Below, one piece after another: positions 43,962-53,740 of a stretch of DNA of 64,000 bases (positions are counted from its first letter, which is position 1; each line of letters starts with the position of its first letter). Under the pieces are notes generated by a model. That model had not been told where the DNA came from. It made no database searches and worked only from the letters and a program-made list of their open reading frames with translations. The position numbers and the translations under genes were made by a program. Origin of the DNA: Qipengyuania xiapuensis (GTDB taxonomy: Bacteria > Pseudomonadota > Alphaproteobacteria > Sphingomonadales > Sphingomonadaceae); contig NZ_JAIGNL010000001.1 in assembly GCF_019711395.1 (NCBI RefSeq), positions 930,001 to 994,000 on the forward strand, in the 5' to 3' direction.

Positions 43962-45008
43962 ATGAAAACTCTCGGACTTCACCGGATCGTAGCCAGCCTG
44001 AGCCTCGCGTTTGCGCTGGTTATCGGAGCGCCCGCAGCCGTGGCGCAGGACGCCACTGCAACCGAGCAGCTCGAATCTGTCGATCCGGCCGAAGCTGCCG
44101 ATGTCGCCGATCCCGAAGCGGTTTCGGCAGGCAGCGATGCATACACGCCGATGGCTCCGACCGAAGGCAAGGGCATGCCCGTTGCCGGCGGCATCGACAT
44201 CCAGCCGCAGTATTCGGAAACCGGCGAATACGCCTACGGTCTCCACATCTGGCTGTTCTGGGTGATGGTGGTGATCAGCCTCTTCGTGCTGGCGCTGCTG
44301 CTCTATGTCGTGTTCCGCTTCCGCAAGTCGGCCAACCCGGTCCCCTCGAAGACGAGCCACAACACCACGATCGAGATCATCTGGACGGTCGTTCCCGCCC
44401 TTATCCTGCTGGCGATCGCGGTCCCTTCGATCACGCTGATCTCTAAGCAGTACAAGACCCCGCCGGCAGACGCGATCACCATCAAGGCGATCGGCTACCA
44501 GTGGTACTGGGGTTACGCCTATCCCGACAACGGCGACTTCGAGATCGTCTCGAACATGCTGACCGAAGAAGAAGCCGATGCGCGCGGCGAGCCGCACCAG
44601 CTGGCAGTTGACAACCGCATGGTCGTTCCCGCCGGTGTCCCGATCCGCCTGCAGGTGACTGCGGCAGACGTGATCCACTCGTTCGCCGTCCCGAGCCTCT
44701 GGTTCAAGATGGACGCCGTTCCTGGCCGCCTCAACGAGCGCATTTTCCAGGTCGACGAGCCGGGCGTGTACTACGGCCAGTGTTCCGAGCTGTGCGGCGC
44801 ACGTCACGGCTACATGCCCATCGCAGTCGAAGCGCTGCCGATGGACCAGTACAACGCTTGGGTCCTTGCCCAGGGTGGCACCGTTGCCGGTGCCGACGAA
44901 GCCGGCGTGGAAGCCGATCCTTCGCTGCCCCCGCTGCAGGGTCCTGAAAGCTCGGCTCCCGGTGCTCCGGGTGCAGGCGCTCCGCCGGTCGAAACCCCGG
45001 CTGCCTAA
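43962..45008 (+). CDS. coxB: cytochrome c oxidase subunit II
   Basis: CuA-bearing subunit of the aa3-type oxidase. 348 aa: signal peptide (about 1-28, A-V-A-Q), an acidic low-complexity stretch, two TMs (about 88-112 and 133-155), and the periplasmic cupredoxin domain. The CuA ligands lie in C-S-E-L-C-G-A-R-H-G-Y-M with an upstream His in I-H-S-F. A Pro/Ala/Gly-rich tail ends the protein. First of the cox cluster, 32 bp before ctaD. Confidence 0.96.
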   Translation: MKTLGLHRIVASLSLAFALVIGAPAAVAQDATATEQLESVDPAEAADVADPEAVSAGSDAYTPMAPTEGKGMPVAGGIDIQPQYSETGEYAYGLHIWLFWVMVVISLFVLALLLYVVFRFRKSANPVPSKTSHNTTIEIIWTVVPALILLAIAVPSITLISKQYKTPPADAITIKAIGYQWYWGYAYPDNGDFEIVSNMLTEEEADARGEPHQLAVDNRMVVPAGVPIRLQVTAADVIHSFAVPSLWFKMDAVPGRLNERIFQVDEPGVYYGQCSELCGARHGYMPIAVEALPMDQYNAWVLAQGGTVAGADEAGVEADPSLPPLQGPESSAPGAPGAGAPPVETPAA

Positions 45009-45040
45009 ACAAGATACGATAGACGCGAGAGACTGACATC

Positions 45041-46750
45041 ATGGCTACTACCGCCGACAACTTCCAGGCTCATACCGACGACCACGCGCACGATGCCGAT
45101 CACAAGCCCGGCTTCTTCGCACGCTGGTTCATGTCCACCAACCACAAGGACATCGGTACGCTCTACCTGATCTTCGCGATCTTCGCCGGTATCATCGGCG
45201 GCGCGATCTCGGGCATCATGCGCATGGAGCTGGCCGAACCGGGTATCCAGTACCTGCAGTGGTGGGCCGAGTTCATGGGCGGCAACGCGGACTTCGATAC
45301 CTCGCTGCACATGTGGAACGTGTTCATCACCGCCCACGGCCTGATCATGGTCTTCTTCATGGTCATGCCCGCAATGATCGGCGGTTTCGGTAACTGGTTC
45401 GTCCCGCTGATGATCGGCGCGCCGGACATGGCGTTCCCGCGCATGAACAACATCTCGTTCTGGCTGACGGTTGCCGGCTTCTGCAGCCTGCTGTTCTCGC
45501 TCTTCGTGCCCGGCGGCACGGGTCCGGGTGCAGGCGTTGGCTGGACCGTATACGCCCCGCTCTCGACCACCGGTTCGACCGGTCCCGCGGTCGACTTCGC
45601 GATCTTCTCGCTGCACCTTGCCGGTGCCGGTTCGATCCTGGGCGCGACCAACTTCATCACCACCATCTTCAACATGCGTGCGCCGGGCATGACCCTGCAC
45701 AAGATGCCGCTGTTTGTATGGTCGGTGCTGGTCACGGCATTCCTGCTGCTGCTCGCACTTCCGGTGCTTGCTGCCGCGATCACCATGCTGCTGACCGACC
45801 GTAACTTCGGCACGACCTTCTTCGACCCCGCAGGCGGTGGTGACCCGATCCTTTACCAGCACCTGTTCTGGTTCTTCGGTCACCCCGAAGTCTACATCAT
45901 GATCCTGCCGGGCTTCGGTATGATCTCGCAGATCGTCGCGACCTTCAGCCGCAAGCCGGTCTTCGGCTACCTCGGCATGGCCTATGCCATGGTCGCCATC
46001 GGCGTCGTCGGCTTCGTCGTGTGGGCCCACCACATGTACACCGTCGGCCTCGACGTGAACACGAAGATGTACTTCACCGCTGCCACCATGGTCATCGCGG
46101 TTCCGACCGGCGTGAAGATCTTCAGCTGGATCGCCACGATGTGGGGCGGCTCGATCGAATTCAAGTCGCCGATGGTCTGGGCACTGGGCTTCATCTTCCT
46201 CTTCACTGTGGGCGGCGTGACCGGCGTCTATCTCGCCAACGGCGGCGTGGACGATGTCGTGCACGACACCTACTTCGTGGTGGCTCACTTCCACTACGTG
46301 CTGTCGATGGGTGCCGTCTTCTCGATGTTCGCCGGTTTCTACTACTGGTTCCCGAAGATGAGCGGCCGCTGGCACTCCGAACTGCTCAGCCACATCCACT
46401 TCTGGCTGTTCTTCATCGGCGTGAACGTGATTTTCTTCCCGCAGCACTTCCTTGGTCTGCAGGGCATGCCGCGCCGCTATCCGGACTATGCGGAAGCCTA
46501 CACCTTCTGGAACGAGATCAGCTCGCTCGGCTACCACATCATGGCGCTCTCGATGGTGTTCTTCTTCATCAACATCATCTACGCGTTCGTCGCCGGCAAG
46601 AAGGCGGAAGACAACTACTGGGGCGAAGGTGCGACCACGCTCGAGTGGAGCCTGTCGAGCCCGCCGCCGTTCCACCAGTTCAGCGAACTGCCGGTGATCG
46701 AAGAGCATCACGATCACCACGACCACATTGGCACGGCGAAGCCGGCGTAA
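45041..46750 (+). CDS. ctaD: cytochrome c oxidase subunit I
   Basis: Catalytic heme a / heme a3-CuB subunit. 569 aa with 12 TMs. [10 protein letters not shown] carries a heme a His. The [13 protein letters not shown] segment provides a CuB His and the cross-linked Tyr; V-W-A-H-H-M the other CuB His pair; and V-V-A-H-F-H-Y-V-L the heme a3/a ligands. The C-terminus is His/Asp-rich. A terminator follows at 46785. Confidence 0.97.
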   Translation: MATTADNFQAHTDDHAHDADHKPGFFARWFMSTNHKDIGTLYLIFAIFAGIIGGAISGIMRMELAEPGIQYLQWWAEFMGGNADFDTSLHMWNVFITAHGLIMVFFMVMPAMIGGFGNWFVPLMIGAPDMAFPRMNNISFWLTVAGFCSLLFSLFVPGGTGPGAGVGWTVYAPLSTTGSTGPAVDFAIFSLHLAGAGSILGATNFITTIFNMRAPGMTLHKMPLFVWSVLVTAFLLLLALPVLAAAITMLLTDRNFGTTFFDPAGGGDPILYQHLFWFFGHPEVYIMILPGFGMISQIVATFSRKPVFGYLGMAYAMVAIGVVGFVVWAHHMYTVGLDVNTKMYFTAATMVIAVPTGVKIFSWIATMWGGSIEFKSPMVWALGFIFLFTVGGVTGVYLANGGVDDVVHDTYFVVAHFHYVLSMGAVFSMFAGFYYWFPKMSGRWHSELLSHIHFWLFFIGVNVIFFPQHFLGLQGMPRRYPDYAEAYTFWNEISSLGYHIMALSMVFFFINIIYAFVAGKKAEDNYWGEGATTLEWSLSSPPPFHQFSELPVIEEHHDHHDHIGTAKPA

Positions 46751-46784
46751 GCCAGCCGCCAGCTAATCACTGGACAGAGACAAG

Positions 46785-46814
46785 CGGCCGGTCCCACAAG
46801 GGGCCGGCCGTTTT
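46785..46814 (+). terminator. Rho-independent terminator after ctaD
   Basis: An 11-bp stem, CGGCCGGTCCC with GGGGCCGGCCG (one T-G wobble), has a 4-nt ACAA loop and is followed by TTTT. It separates coxB-ctaD from the downstream hydrolase and ctaB genes. Confidence 0.9.
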
Positions 46815-46840
46815 CATTCATGCGGACGAGAGGATCGATA

Positions 46841-47812
46841 ATGCCTGAAATGCGGACCATCGATGTCGGGGAACTGAGCCTGCGCTGCGCGATCGAGGCC
46901 CCAACTGACGGCGAGGGCCCGCTGGTGATCCTCGTCCATGGCTTTCCCGAAAGCTGGTACAGCTGGCGCCATCAGCTGGCACCGCTGGCCGAGGCCGGCT
47001 TCACCGCCTGCGCGATCGATGTTCGCGGTTATGGCGGTTCGGACAAGCCGTATCCGGTAGAAGCCTATGCGATGGAGCGGATCGTGGGCGACCTGGTGGG
47101 TCTCAAGCAGGCTCTCCAGCCGGACGAGCCGGCTATTCTGGTCGGCCACGACTGGGGGGGCCCGATCGTCTGGAATACCGCGCTGACCAACCCGGACCAT
47201 TTCCGTGCGGTCGCCGGCATGTCGGTTCCCTTCGCCGGCGTGCCGCAGCGGCCGTTTACCGAGGTCTTCCGTGAGCACTTCACCAGCCAGGGGAAGTACT
47301 TCTACCAGGAATACTTCCAGGAGCCCGGCGTCGCCGAGGCCGAGGCGGAGAAGGATCCGCGCGACTGGGTTCACCGCATGATGTATTCGATCAGCGGCGA
47401 CGTCACTCCGGGCGCCTATTGGGACAAACCCTATGGCGCGACCTTCCTCGAAGGCCTGCCCGACCCGCAGCCCACCCCCTGGCTGACCGAGGAGGATCTC
47501 GATTTCTACGAGGGCGAGTTCAAGCAGTCCGGTTTCCGCGGCCCGCTCAACCGGTATCGCAACCACGAGGCGGACTATGAATGGCTGCAGGGCTGGAACG
47601 GCAAGCGCATCGAGCAGCCTGCACTTTTCATCGGTGGAACGCGCGATCCGGCGACTTTCCTGTTCGGCGCGGTTCCGGATCCGATTGCCATGATGAAGAT
47701 GTTCGCGCCGCGCGTCGAAGGCCACATTCTCGAGGGCGTCGGCCACTGGACCCAGCAGGAACGTCCGGAAGAGGTAAATGCGTTGCTGATTGACTGGATT
47801 CAGCGGGTCTAA
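46841..47812 (+). CDS. epoxide hydrolase-like alpha/beta hydrolase within the cox cluster
   Basis: 323-aa soluble hydrolase. H-G-F-P-E-S at 33-38, nucleophile G-H-D-W-G-G with Asp104, a Tyr-containing lid region (about 165-235) and base His in G-V-G-H-W-T-Q near the end: the soluble epoxide hydrolase pattern. ATG 46841 is preceded by GAGG; ATG 46820 is possible. It sits between the ctaD terminator and ctaB, where respiratory assembly genes would be expected, so it looks like an insertion into the cluster. Confidence 0.88.
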   Translation: MPEMRTIDVGELSLRCAIEAPTDGEGPLVILVHGFPESWYSWRHQLAPLAEAGFTACAIDVRGYGGSDKPYPVEAYAMERIVGDLVGLKQALQPDEPAILVGHDWGGPIVWNTALTNPDHFRAVAGMSVPFAGVPQRPFTEVFREHFTSQGKYFYQEYFQEPGVAEAEAEKDPRDWVHRMMYSISGDVTPGAYWDKPYGATFLEGLPDPQPTPWLTEEDLDFYEGEFKQSGFRGPLNRYRNHEADYEWLQGWNGKRIEQPALFIGGTRDPATFLFGAVPDPIAMMKMFAPRVEGHILEGVGHWTQQERPEEVNALLIDWIQRV

Positions 47813-47840
47813 GCCCCTATATGGCCGGCGAGCGAATCCC

Positions 47841-48764
47841 ATGACCGAAGCTGCCCCCAAGACCACCCAGCTCCCTGCGGACTGGCGCGACTTCTTCGCA
47901 CTCACCAAGCCGGGTGTGATGCGTCTCGTGATCTTCACGGGGCTGTGCGGGCTGCTTGCGGCTCCGGGCAACATCCATCCCGTCCTCGGCTTCACCGCGA
48001 TCCTGTGCATTGCCGTGGGCGCAGGCGGCGCAGCCGCGCTCAACCAGTGGTGGGAAAGCGATATCGATGCGGTGATGAAGCGCACGGCGGCACGCCCGCT
48101 TCCCGCAGGCCGCATGTCGCGGACCGACGCCCGCGATTTCGGGCTGCTGATGGCGGGCGCATCGGTGATGATCATGGGCCTTGCGATCAACTGGCTTTCG
48201 GCCGCGATCCTCGCCTTCTCGATCTTCTACTACGCGGTAATCTACACGATCTGGCTCAAGCCGCGCACGCCGCAGAACATTGTCATCGGCGGCGGTGCGG
48301 GCGCATTCCCGCCTCTGATCGGCTGGGTCGCGGTGACCGGCGACATCACGCTGATGCCGGTCCTCCTGTTCCTCATCATCTTCATGTGGACGCCGCCGCA
48401 CTTCTGGGCGCTCGCGCTGTTCGTGGAGACCGATTACGCCAAGGCCGGTATCCCGATGATGCCGGTGGTGAAGGGGCACAAGTCCACCCGCCGTCAGGTG
48501 CTGGTCTACTCCTTGCTCATGCTGCCCACCGTCCTTGCGCCCTGGGCGATCGGTGGAACCGCGTGGCTATACGGGATAGCAGCGCTTGCACTGACCATTG
48601 CGTTCATCGCACTGGCAATTCCGGTTGCGACGCGTGATCCTGCCCCCGGCGACAAGATGCAGCCGGAGAAACGATTGTTCCTCTTCTCGATTGCCTACCT
48701 GTTCGCACTGTTCGCCGCGCTCGTGGCCGACCGGGTGCTGTATTATCAAGGATTGCTCGCATGA
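47841..48764 (+). CDS. ctaB: protoheme IX farnesyltransferase (heme o synthase)
   Basis: Inner-membrane UbiA-type prenyltransferase making heme o from heme b and farnesyl diphosphate. 307 aa with about nine TMs. Prenyl-diphosphate motif [15 protein letters not shown] near residues 67-81 and the second aspartate/loop region [10 protein letters not shown] near 180-189. ATG 47841. Its stop overlaps the coxF-like gene (ATGA). Confidence 0.95.
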   Translation: MTEAAPKTTQLPADWRDFFALTKPGVMRLVIFTGLCGLLAAPGNIHPVLGFTAILCIAVGAGGAAALNQWWESDIDAVMKRTAARPLPAGRMSRTDARDFGLLMAGASVMIMGLAINWLSAAILAFSIFYYAVIYTIWLKPRTPQNIVIGGGAGAFPPLIGWVAVTGDITLMPVLLFLIIFMWTPPHFWALALFVETDYAKAGIPMMPVVKGHKSTRRQVLVYSLLMLPTVLAPWAIGGTAWLYGIAALALTIAFIALAIPVATRDPAPGDKMQPEKRLFLFSIAYLFALFAALVADRVLYYQGLLA

Positions 48765-48880
48765 CCCCCGAAGAAGAAAAGGAATACCGCCGCCGCCAGA
48801 AGAGCCGCAATCTCGTGCTCGGCGGCGTGCTGCTTTTCCTCGCCGTTCTCTTCTACATGATCACCATCGTGAGGATGTAA
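48761..48880 (+). CDS. CoxF-like single-TM cytochrome oxidase assembly protein
   Basis: 39-aa protein, too short for most gene callers. An acidic/basic N-terminus ([13 protein letters not shown]) is followed by one TM helix (about 18-36). ATG 48761 overlaps the ctaB stop as ATGA, and the stop overlaps the ctaG ATG as TAATG, so it is coupled to both. Small proteins at this spot in alphaproteobacteria are called CoxF. Confidence 0.85.
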   Translation: MTPEEEKEYRRRQKSRNLVLGGVLLFLAVLFYMITIVRM

Positions 48881-49452
48881 TGACGACCGCTGCTGCGAAG
48901 TCGCTGGAAAACCGCAACATCAGGACAGGCCTGATGGCCTTCGCCGGTGCTGTGGCGATGCTGGGCCTCGGATATGCAGCGGTCCCGCTTTACGAGCTCT
49001 TCTGCCGGGTGACAGGCTTCGGCGGCACGACGCAGCGCGCCACCGAGGGAGAGGCCGATCTCGCCGCCCGTATGGGCGCAGCCGCCGGCGGCCAGCAGAT
49101 CTCGATTCGCTTCGATGGCACCGTGGCTCCCGGCCTCGGCTGGGATTTCAGGCCCGAACAGCGGACCGACACCGTGACCATCGGCCAGCGTGACATGGCC
49201 ATTTACGTTGCGCGCAACAATTCCGATCGCCCGGTAACCGGCACGGCGACCTTCAACGTCGAGCCCGAACAGGCAGGCGCCTATTTCAACAAGATCCAGT
49301 GCTTCTGCTTCACCGAGCAGACGCTCCAGCCGGGTCAGGAAGTGCGCATGCCGGTGCTCTATTTCGTCGATCCCAAGGCGCTCGACGATGCCAATATGGA
49401 AGGTGTCGAACAGATCACGCTCTCCTACACTTTCCACGAAGCGAAGAAATAA
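48880..49452 (+). CDS. ctaG: cytochrome c oxidase assembly protein CtaG/Cox11
   Basis: Copper chaperone for the CuB site. 190 aa: one N-terminal TM (about 17-38, with V-P-L-Y-E-L-F-C) and a periplasmic immunoglobulin-like domain with the copper motif I-Q-C-F-C-F near residues 138-143. ATG 48880 overlaps the previous stop. Confidence 0.95.
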   Translation: MTTAAAKSLENRNIRTGLMAFAGAVAMLGLGYAAVPLYELFCRVTGFGGTTQRATEGEADLAARMGAAAGGQQISIRFDGTVAPGLGWDFRPEQRTDTVTIGQRDMAIYVARNNSDRPVTGTATFNVEPEQAGAYFNKIQCFCFTEQTLQPGQEVRMPVLYFVDPKALDDANMEGVEQITLSYTFHEAKK

Positions 49453-49528
49453 CGCCTCGCGCCCCCTAGACCCGCGCGGCCATGCGCATTAAGGGCAGCC
49501 CGAACGCGAAACCCAGGACACAGGTACA

Positions 49529-50350
49529 ATGGCTGGTAACGTCAATCACGAATATCACATCCTCGAACCCGATATCTGGCCGCTGATCGGCTCGATTTCG
49601 GCCCTGACATTCACCAGCGGCATGGTGCTGTTCATGCACGAAATGGCCAGCGCGCACCTCGTGCTCGGCCTCGGCATCGCCGGCCTCATCGCTACCTTCT
49701 TCGCCTGGTTCTCGAACATCGTGAAGGAAGCCGAGCGCGGCGACCACACGCCGATCGTCCAGCTGCACATGCGTTACGGCATGATCCTGTTCATCGCTTC
49801 GGAAGTGATGTTCTTCGTCGGCTGGTTCTGGAGCTGGTTCGATTTCGCCCTGTTCCCCTCGGAAATTTCCGAAGTCGTCGGCGGCCAGTTTCCGCCTGCG
49901 GCCATCGAATACGTCATCAACCCGTTCAGCCTTCCGCTGCTCAACACGCTGATCCTGCTGTGTTCGGGCACCACGGTTACCTGGGCACACCACGCCCTGA
50001 TCAACGGTGACCGTGACGGCCTGAAGAAGGGCCTCTGGCTGACCGTGATCCTCGGCGCGGTGTTCACCGCGATCCAGGCCTACGAATACGGCGTGGCTCC
50101 GTTCGAGTTCGGCGGCAACACCTATAGCTCGGCCTTCTACATGGCGACCGGTTTCCACGGCTTCCACGTGCTCGTCGGCACGATCTTCCTGATCGTCTGC
50201 CTCGTGCGCGCCTACAAGGGCCACTTCACCCCGCGCCAGCACTTCGGTTTCGAAGCTGCCGCATGGTACTGGCACTTCGTCGACGTGGTGTGGCTGTTCC
50301 TCTTCGCCGTCGTCTACGTCTGGGGCGGCTGGGGCGCTGAGTTCCACTGA
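49529..50350 (+). CDS. ctaE: cytochrome c oxidase subunit III
   Basis: 273-aa, seven-TM subunit III. Family stretches: R-Y-G-M-I-L-F-I-A-S-E-V-M-F-F near 83-97, the A-H-H-A-L-I segment, A-T-G-F-H-G-F-H-V-L-V-G near 205-216, and the C-terminal A-A-W-Y-W-H-F-V-D-V-V-W. Gap of 76 bp after ctaG; a terminator follows. Confidence 0.96.
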   Translation: MAGNVNHEYHILEPDIWPLIGSISALTFTSGMVLFMHEMASAHLVLGLGIAGLIATFFAWFSNIVKEAERGDHTPIVQLHMRYGMILFIASEVMFFVGWFWSWFDFALFPSEISEVVGGQFPPAAIEYVINPFSLPLLNTLILLCSGTTVTWAHHALINGDRDGLKKGLWLTVILGAVFTAIQAYEYGVAPFEFGGNTYSSAFYMATGFHGFHVLVGTIFLIVCLVRAYKGHFTPRQHFGFEAAAWYWHFVDVVWLFLFAVVYVWGGWGAEFH

Positions 50351-50377
50351 TACCTTCCGGCTTTCCCGCCGGACCAC

Positions 50378-50414
50378 AAAAAGGGCAGCCCGGCATCGTC
50401 CAGGCTGCCCTTTT
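50378..50414 (+). terminator. bidirectional-looking terminator after ctaE
   Basis: Stem GGGCAGCC (50383-50390) with GGCTGCCC (50403-50410), preceded by A's and followed by TTTT. It lies between ctaE and the SURF1 gene. Confidence 0.88.
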
Positions 50415-50440
50415 CGCTATCTGACGCAGAGGCGCTTTCG

Positions 50441-51025
50441 ATGACCGCACGCATTCCCATCATCCCCACCATCATCGTGGGCGGCGCGATTGCCGTGATG
50501 ATCGCGCTCGGCTTCTGGCAACTTTCGCGGATGGACCAGAAAGAGGCGCTGATTGCGCAGGCGGAGCAGAACCTGCGAATGTCCTCGGAAGTCGAATACC
50601 CGCGCGCGCCGGGCGGTGTGGACGCGGTTCTCTACCGCCGGACAACGATCGACTGCCTCGAGGTGCTGGCAGTTTCGCCCCGCGCCGGCACCAGCGCGTC
50701 GGGCGCGAAGGGATGGGCGCAACGCGCCTCATGTACGCTCTCAGGGCTGGATTCGCCTGTCGATGTCGACATCGGCTGGTCGGTGCGCCCCGAGGCCGCC
50801 GAATGGGCTGGCGGCGAAGTACGCGGCACCATCGCGCCTGGCGGGCGCATCGTGGCGGCCGAACCCGTGGCAGGTTTGGAACTGCTCGCAAGCCCCGACC
50901 CGCGCGACCTGCCCAACAATCACCTCGCTTATGCGGGCCAGTGGTTCTTCTTCGCGCTGACCGCGCTGGCGATTTATATCCTCGCGCTGCGCCGCCGATC
51001 TGCCACCAAGGCTAGGGACGACTAA
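50441..51025 (+). CDS. SURF1 family protein
   Basis: 194-aa oxidase assembly factor with two TMs, one at the N-terminus (about 6-25, then F-W-Q-L-S-R-M-D-Q-K-E) and one near the C-terminus (about 165-183, after H-L-A-Y-A-G-Q-W). These are the two conserved SURF1 signatures. Shorter than many SURF1 proteins (about 230 aa), the loop being trimmed. Follows the ctaE terminator; thrC starts 51 bp later. Confidence 0.88.
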   Translation: MTARIPIIPTIIVGGAIAVMIALGFWQLSRMDQKEALIAQAEQNLRMSSEVEYPRAPGGVDAVLYRRTTIDCLEVLAVSPRAGTSASGAKGWAQRASCTLSGLDSPVDVDIGWSVRPEAAEWAGGEVRGTIAPGGRIVAAEPVAGLELLASPDPRDLPNNHLAYAGQWFFFALTALAIYILALRRRSATKARDD

Positions 51026-51076
51026 ACACCCGCTTGCTTGCCCGCACCTGCGCACGCCGCTAACCGCCTTGGCGCA

Positions 51077-52468
51077 ATGAGATACGTTTCCACCCGCGGA
51101 GAGGCGCCGAGCCTCGATTTTGCCGAAGTCACGCTGGCCGGGCTTGCCAGCGATGGCGGTCTCTACGTGCCAGAGGAGTGGCCGCAGTTCTCGCTGGACG
51201 AGATCGCCGCGATGCGCGGCCTGCCCTATGCCGAGCTCGCAGCGCGCGTAATGGAGCCCTTCGTCGGGGACAGCCTCACTCCCGAGCGCCTGCGCGAGCT
51301 GACCGCCAAGGCCTATGGCCGCTTCGCGCACAAGGCGGTGACGCCGCTGGTCCAGCTCGACGAGCAGCATTGGGTGCTCGAGCTGTTCCACGGCCCCACG
51401 CTCGCCTTCAAGGACGTGGCGCTGCAGATGCTCGGCCTGCTGTTCGAGGAGTTCCTCGGCCGCGAGGAAGGCAGCCTGACAATTGTCGGCGCGACCAGCG
51501 GCGATACGGGCAGTGCAGCGATCGATGCCGTGGCGGGTCTCGACAATGTCGAGATCTTCATGCTCCACCCCAAGGGCCGCGTGAGCGACGTCCAGCGCCG
51601 GCAGATGACCACGGTGCGCGCGCCCAACGTCCACAATATCGCCATCGACGGCAGCTTCGACGATGCGCAGGCGATGGTGAAGCGGATCTTCGCCGACCGG
51701 GACGTTACCGCGAAGCACCGCATCGGCGCGGTGAACTCGATCAACTGGGCGCGGCTGATGGCGCAGGTGGTCTACTACTTCGCCGCCTCGCTCCAGCTGG
51801 GCGGCCCCGAGCGCAAGCTCGCCTTCAGCGTCCCGACCGGCAACTTCGGGGATGTCTTTGCGGGGCACGTCGCCGCGCGCATGGGCCTTCCCATTAAACG
51901 GCTGATCGTCGCGACCAACGTCAACGACATCCTCCACCGCGCGCTGGGACAGGGCGACTATTCGGCCGGCACCGTGACGCCGACCGCCGCGCCGAGCATG
52001 GACATCCAGGTCAGCTCGAACTTCGAGCGGCTCCTGTTCGACGTCGGAGGACGCAATGGTGCCGCGATGGCGGAACAGATGCGCGGTTTCGAAGCGGAGA
52101 AGGCGATGCGCCTCACCAATGCGCAGCGCGAAGGTGCGGCGGCTCTCTTCACCAGTGCGCGTGCGGACGAGGGCGACACCTCGCAAGCCATGCGCTGGGC
52201 TTACGAGCAATGCGGCGAGATGCTCGACCCGCACACAGCGATCGGCCTTCACGCGGCGCGCGAGGCGGACATCGATAGCGATGTGCCGGTGGTGACGCTT
52301 GCCACGGCGCATCCGGCGAAATTCCCCGACGCGGTCGAACGCGCCACGGGCCTGCGCCCCCCGCTCCCCTCGCGCGTCGGCGATCTCTTCGCACGCGAGG
52401 AAAGCTTCATCGAGCTGCCCGGTACATACGAAGCCGTGCGCGATCACATCTTGGAGCGCGCTTCCTGA
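51077..52468 (+). CDS. thrC: threonine synthase
   Basis: PLP enzyme converting O-phosphohomoserine to threonine. 463 aa from ATG 51077 (M-R-Y-V-S-T-R-G). The PLP Lys112 is in G-P-T-L-A-F-K-D-V-A. The phosphate-binding loop is G-A-T-S-G-D-T-G-S-A-A near 148-157, and S-V-P-T-G-N-F-G-D near 255-263. Stop overlaps the methyltransferase ATG (TGATG). Confidence 0.95.
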   Translation: MRYVSTRGEAPSLDFAEVTLAGLASDGGLYVPEEWPQFSLDEIAAMRGLPYAELAARVMEPFVGDSLTPERLRELTAKAYGRFAHKAVTPLVQLDEQHWVLELFHGPTLAFKDVALQMLGLLFEEFLGREEGSLTIVGATSGDTGSAAIDAVAGLDNVEIFMLHPKGRVSDVQRRQMTTVRAPNVHNIAIDGSFDDAQAMVKRIFADRDVTAKHRIGAVNSINWARLMAQVVYYFAASLQLGGPERKLAFSVPTGNFGDVFAGHVAARMGLPIKRLIVATNVNDILHRALGQGDYSAGTVTPTAAPSMDIQVSSNFERLLFDVGGRNGAAMAEQMRGFEAEKAMRLTNAQREGAAALFTSARADEGDTSQAMRWAYEQCGEMLDPHTAIGLHAAREADIDSDVPVVTLATAHPAKFPDAVERATGLRPPLPSRVGDLFAREESFIELPGTYEAVRDHILERAS

Positions 52469-53355
52469 TGGCCGAGCTGCAACGCGATCCGGTACTGATG
52501 GTTGGCGAAGGCTGGGACGGCTATCGCCTGCTCGACAGCGGCCATGGCCGCAAATTCGAGGCCTATGGCGACTACCGCTTCATTCGCCCCGAACCGCAGG
52601 CCATGTGGTCGCCCAAGCTCGACCACTGGGATGCCCATGGCGAGTTCGTGCCCGGCAGCGATGAGGATGGCGGCGGTCGCTGGCAGTATTCGAAGGACGT
52701 CCCGCAGGACGGCTGGGAGCTGGGCTGGGGCGATGAAGTGCGCTTCACCGCGCAATGCACTCCCTTCCGCCATCTGGGCTTCTTCCCCGATATGGCGCCG
52801 GTCTGGACATGGATGGGCGAACAGCTCGACGGGCGCACCGATGCGGAAACGATGAACCTGTTCGGCTACACCGGCGTCGGGACGCAGGCGCTCAGCCGCT
52901 ATGGCCGCGTCACTCATGTCGATGCGAGCAAGAAATCGGTTGCGCAGGCACGGGAAAACGCTGCGCTTGCGGGGCTCGGCGATCGCCCGGTGCGCTGGCT
53001 GGTCGAGGACGCGATGAAATATACCGCGCGCGAGGTTCGCCGCGGGCGTCGCTATGACGGCATCATCCTTGATCCGCCCAAGTTCGGGCGCGGTCCCGAT
53101 GGCGAGGTATGGCGGCTGGAACAGGGCCTGCCCGATCTCGTCTCCGATTGCCGCCAGCTCCTCGACGAGGACAGCAGCTTCCTGTTCCTAACCGTCTATG
53201 CCGTCCGCATGAGCAGCCTCGCGCTGGGCGGATTGCTCGAAGAGGTTTTTGCCGGACTGCCGGGCAAAATCGAACATGGCGATCTCGCCGTGCAGGAAGA
53301 GGGCGGCAGGATGCTGCCGACTGCAATCTTCGCGCGCTGGTCCAATCCGCGCTAG
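52468..53355 (+). CDS. class I SAM-dependent rRNA-type methyltransferase
   Basis: 295-aa methyltransferase of the RlmI/RlmK-like group without a PUA domain. SAM-binding motif N-L-F-G-Y-T-G-V-G-T near residues 131-140, acidic strand V-D-A-S-K-K-S, and the catalytic-type I-L-D-P-P-K-F-G-R-G near 199-208. A cytosine-5 rRNA or related substrate is likely but not shown. Coupled to thrC; folB starts 10 nt later. Confidence 0.88.
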   Translation: MAELQRDPVLMVGEGWDGYRLLDSGHGRKFEAYGDYRFIRPEPQAMWSPKLDHWDAHGEFVPGSDEDGGGRWQYSKDVPQDGWELGWGDEVRFTAQCTPFRHLGFFPDMAPVWTWMGEQLDGRTDAETMNLFGYTGVGTQALSRYGRVTHVDASKKSVAQARENAALAGLGDRPVRWLVEDAMKYTAREVRRGRRYDGIILDPPKFGRGPDGEVWRLEQGLPDLVSDCRQLLDEDSSFLFLTVYAVRMSSLALGGLLEEVFAGLPGKIEHGDLAVQEEGGRMLPTAIFARWSNPR

Positions 53356-53365
53356 AGGCAGCCGC

Positions 53366-53740
53366 ATGACCGATTCGCTGATCCTCGAAGTCGCCGATTT
53401 CGAACATGACGTGCTCACCGGAATCTATTCCGAGGAGACCGGCAAGCCGCAGCCCCTGCGCTTTACCATCAAGGTACGGATGAAGCCGCTGCGGCACTAC
53501 GATGCCGACACGCCGCTGGACGATTCGAAGAATTACATGGACCTGAAGTTCGCTGCCTCCGAGGCGTTGCCCGAGGGCGTGCACTTCAAGCTGATCGAGG
53601 CGGTGGCAGACCATGTTTGCGAAACGCTGTTCCTGCAGGACAAGCGGGTCGAGGCGGTGACCGTGAAGATCGTGAAACTGGCGATTGCCGAGGCGGGCGA
53701 GAAGATCGGCATCACGCTCCACCGCGAGCGCCGCGAATGA
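53366..53740 (+). CDS. folB: dihydroneopterin aldolase
   Basis: Folate pathway: 7,8-dihydroneopterin to 6-hydroxymethyl-dihydropterin. 124 aa tunnelling fold. N-terminal V-G-I-Y-like pattern appears as L-T-G-I-Y-S-E-E near 17-24, followed by D-S-K-N-Y-M-D-L-K near 53-61 and the F-K-L-I-E-A-V-A-D segment with the conserved Glu. ATG 53366. The stop overlaps the next gene (ATGA). Confidence 0.88.
   Translation: MTDSLILEVADFEHDVLTGIYSEETGKPQPLRFTIKVRMKPLRHYDADTPLDDSKNYMDLKFAASEALPEGVHFKLIEAVADHVCETLFLQDKRVEAVTVKIVKLAIAEAGEKIGITLHRERRE

Noticed and set aside
45005..46726. 573-codon minus-strand frame opposite ctaD
   Set aside because: Antisense to cytochrome oxidase subunit I; His/Glu/Arg-rich without a family match.
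50741..52447. 568-codon minus-strand frame opposite thrC and SURF1
   Set aside because: Antisense shadow spanning two real genes.
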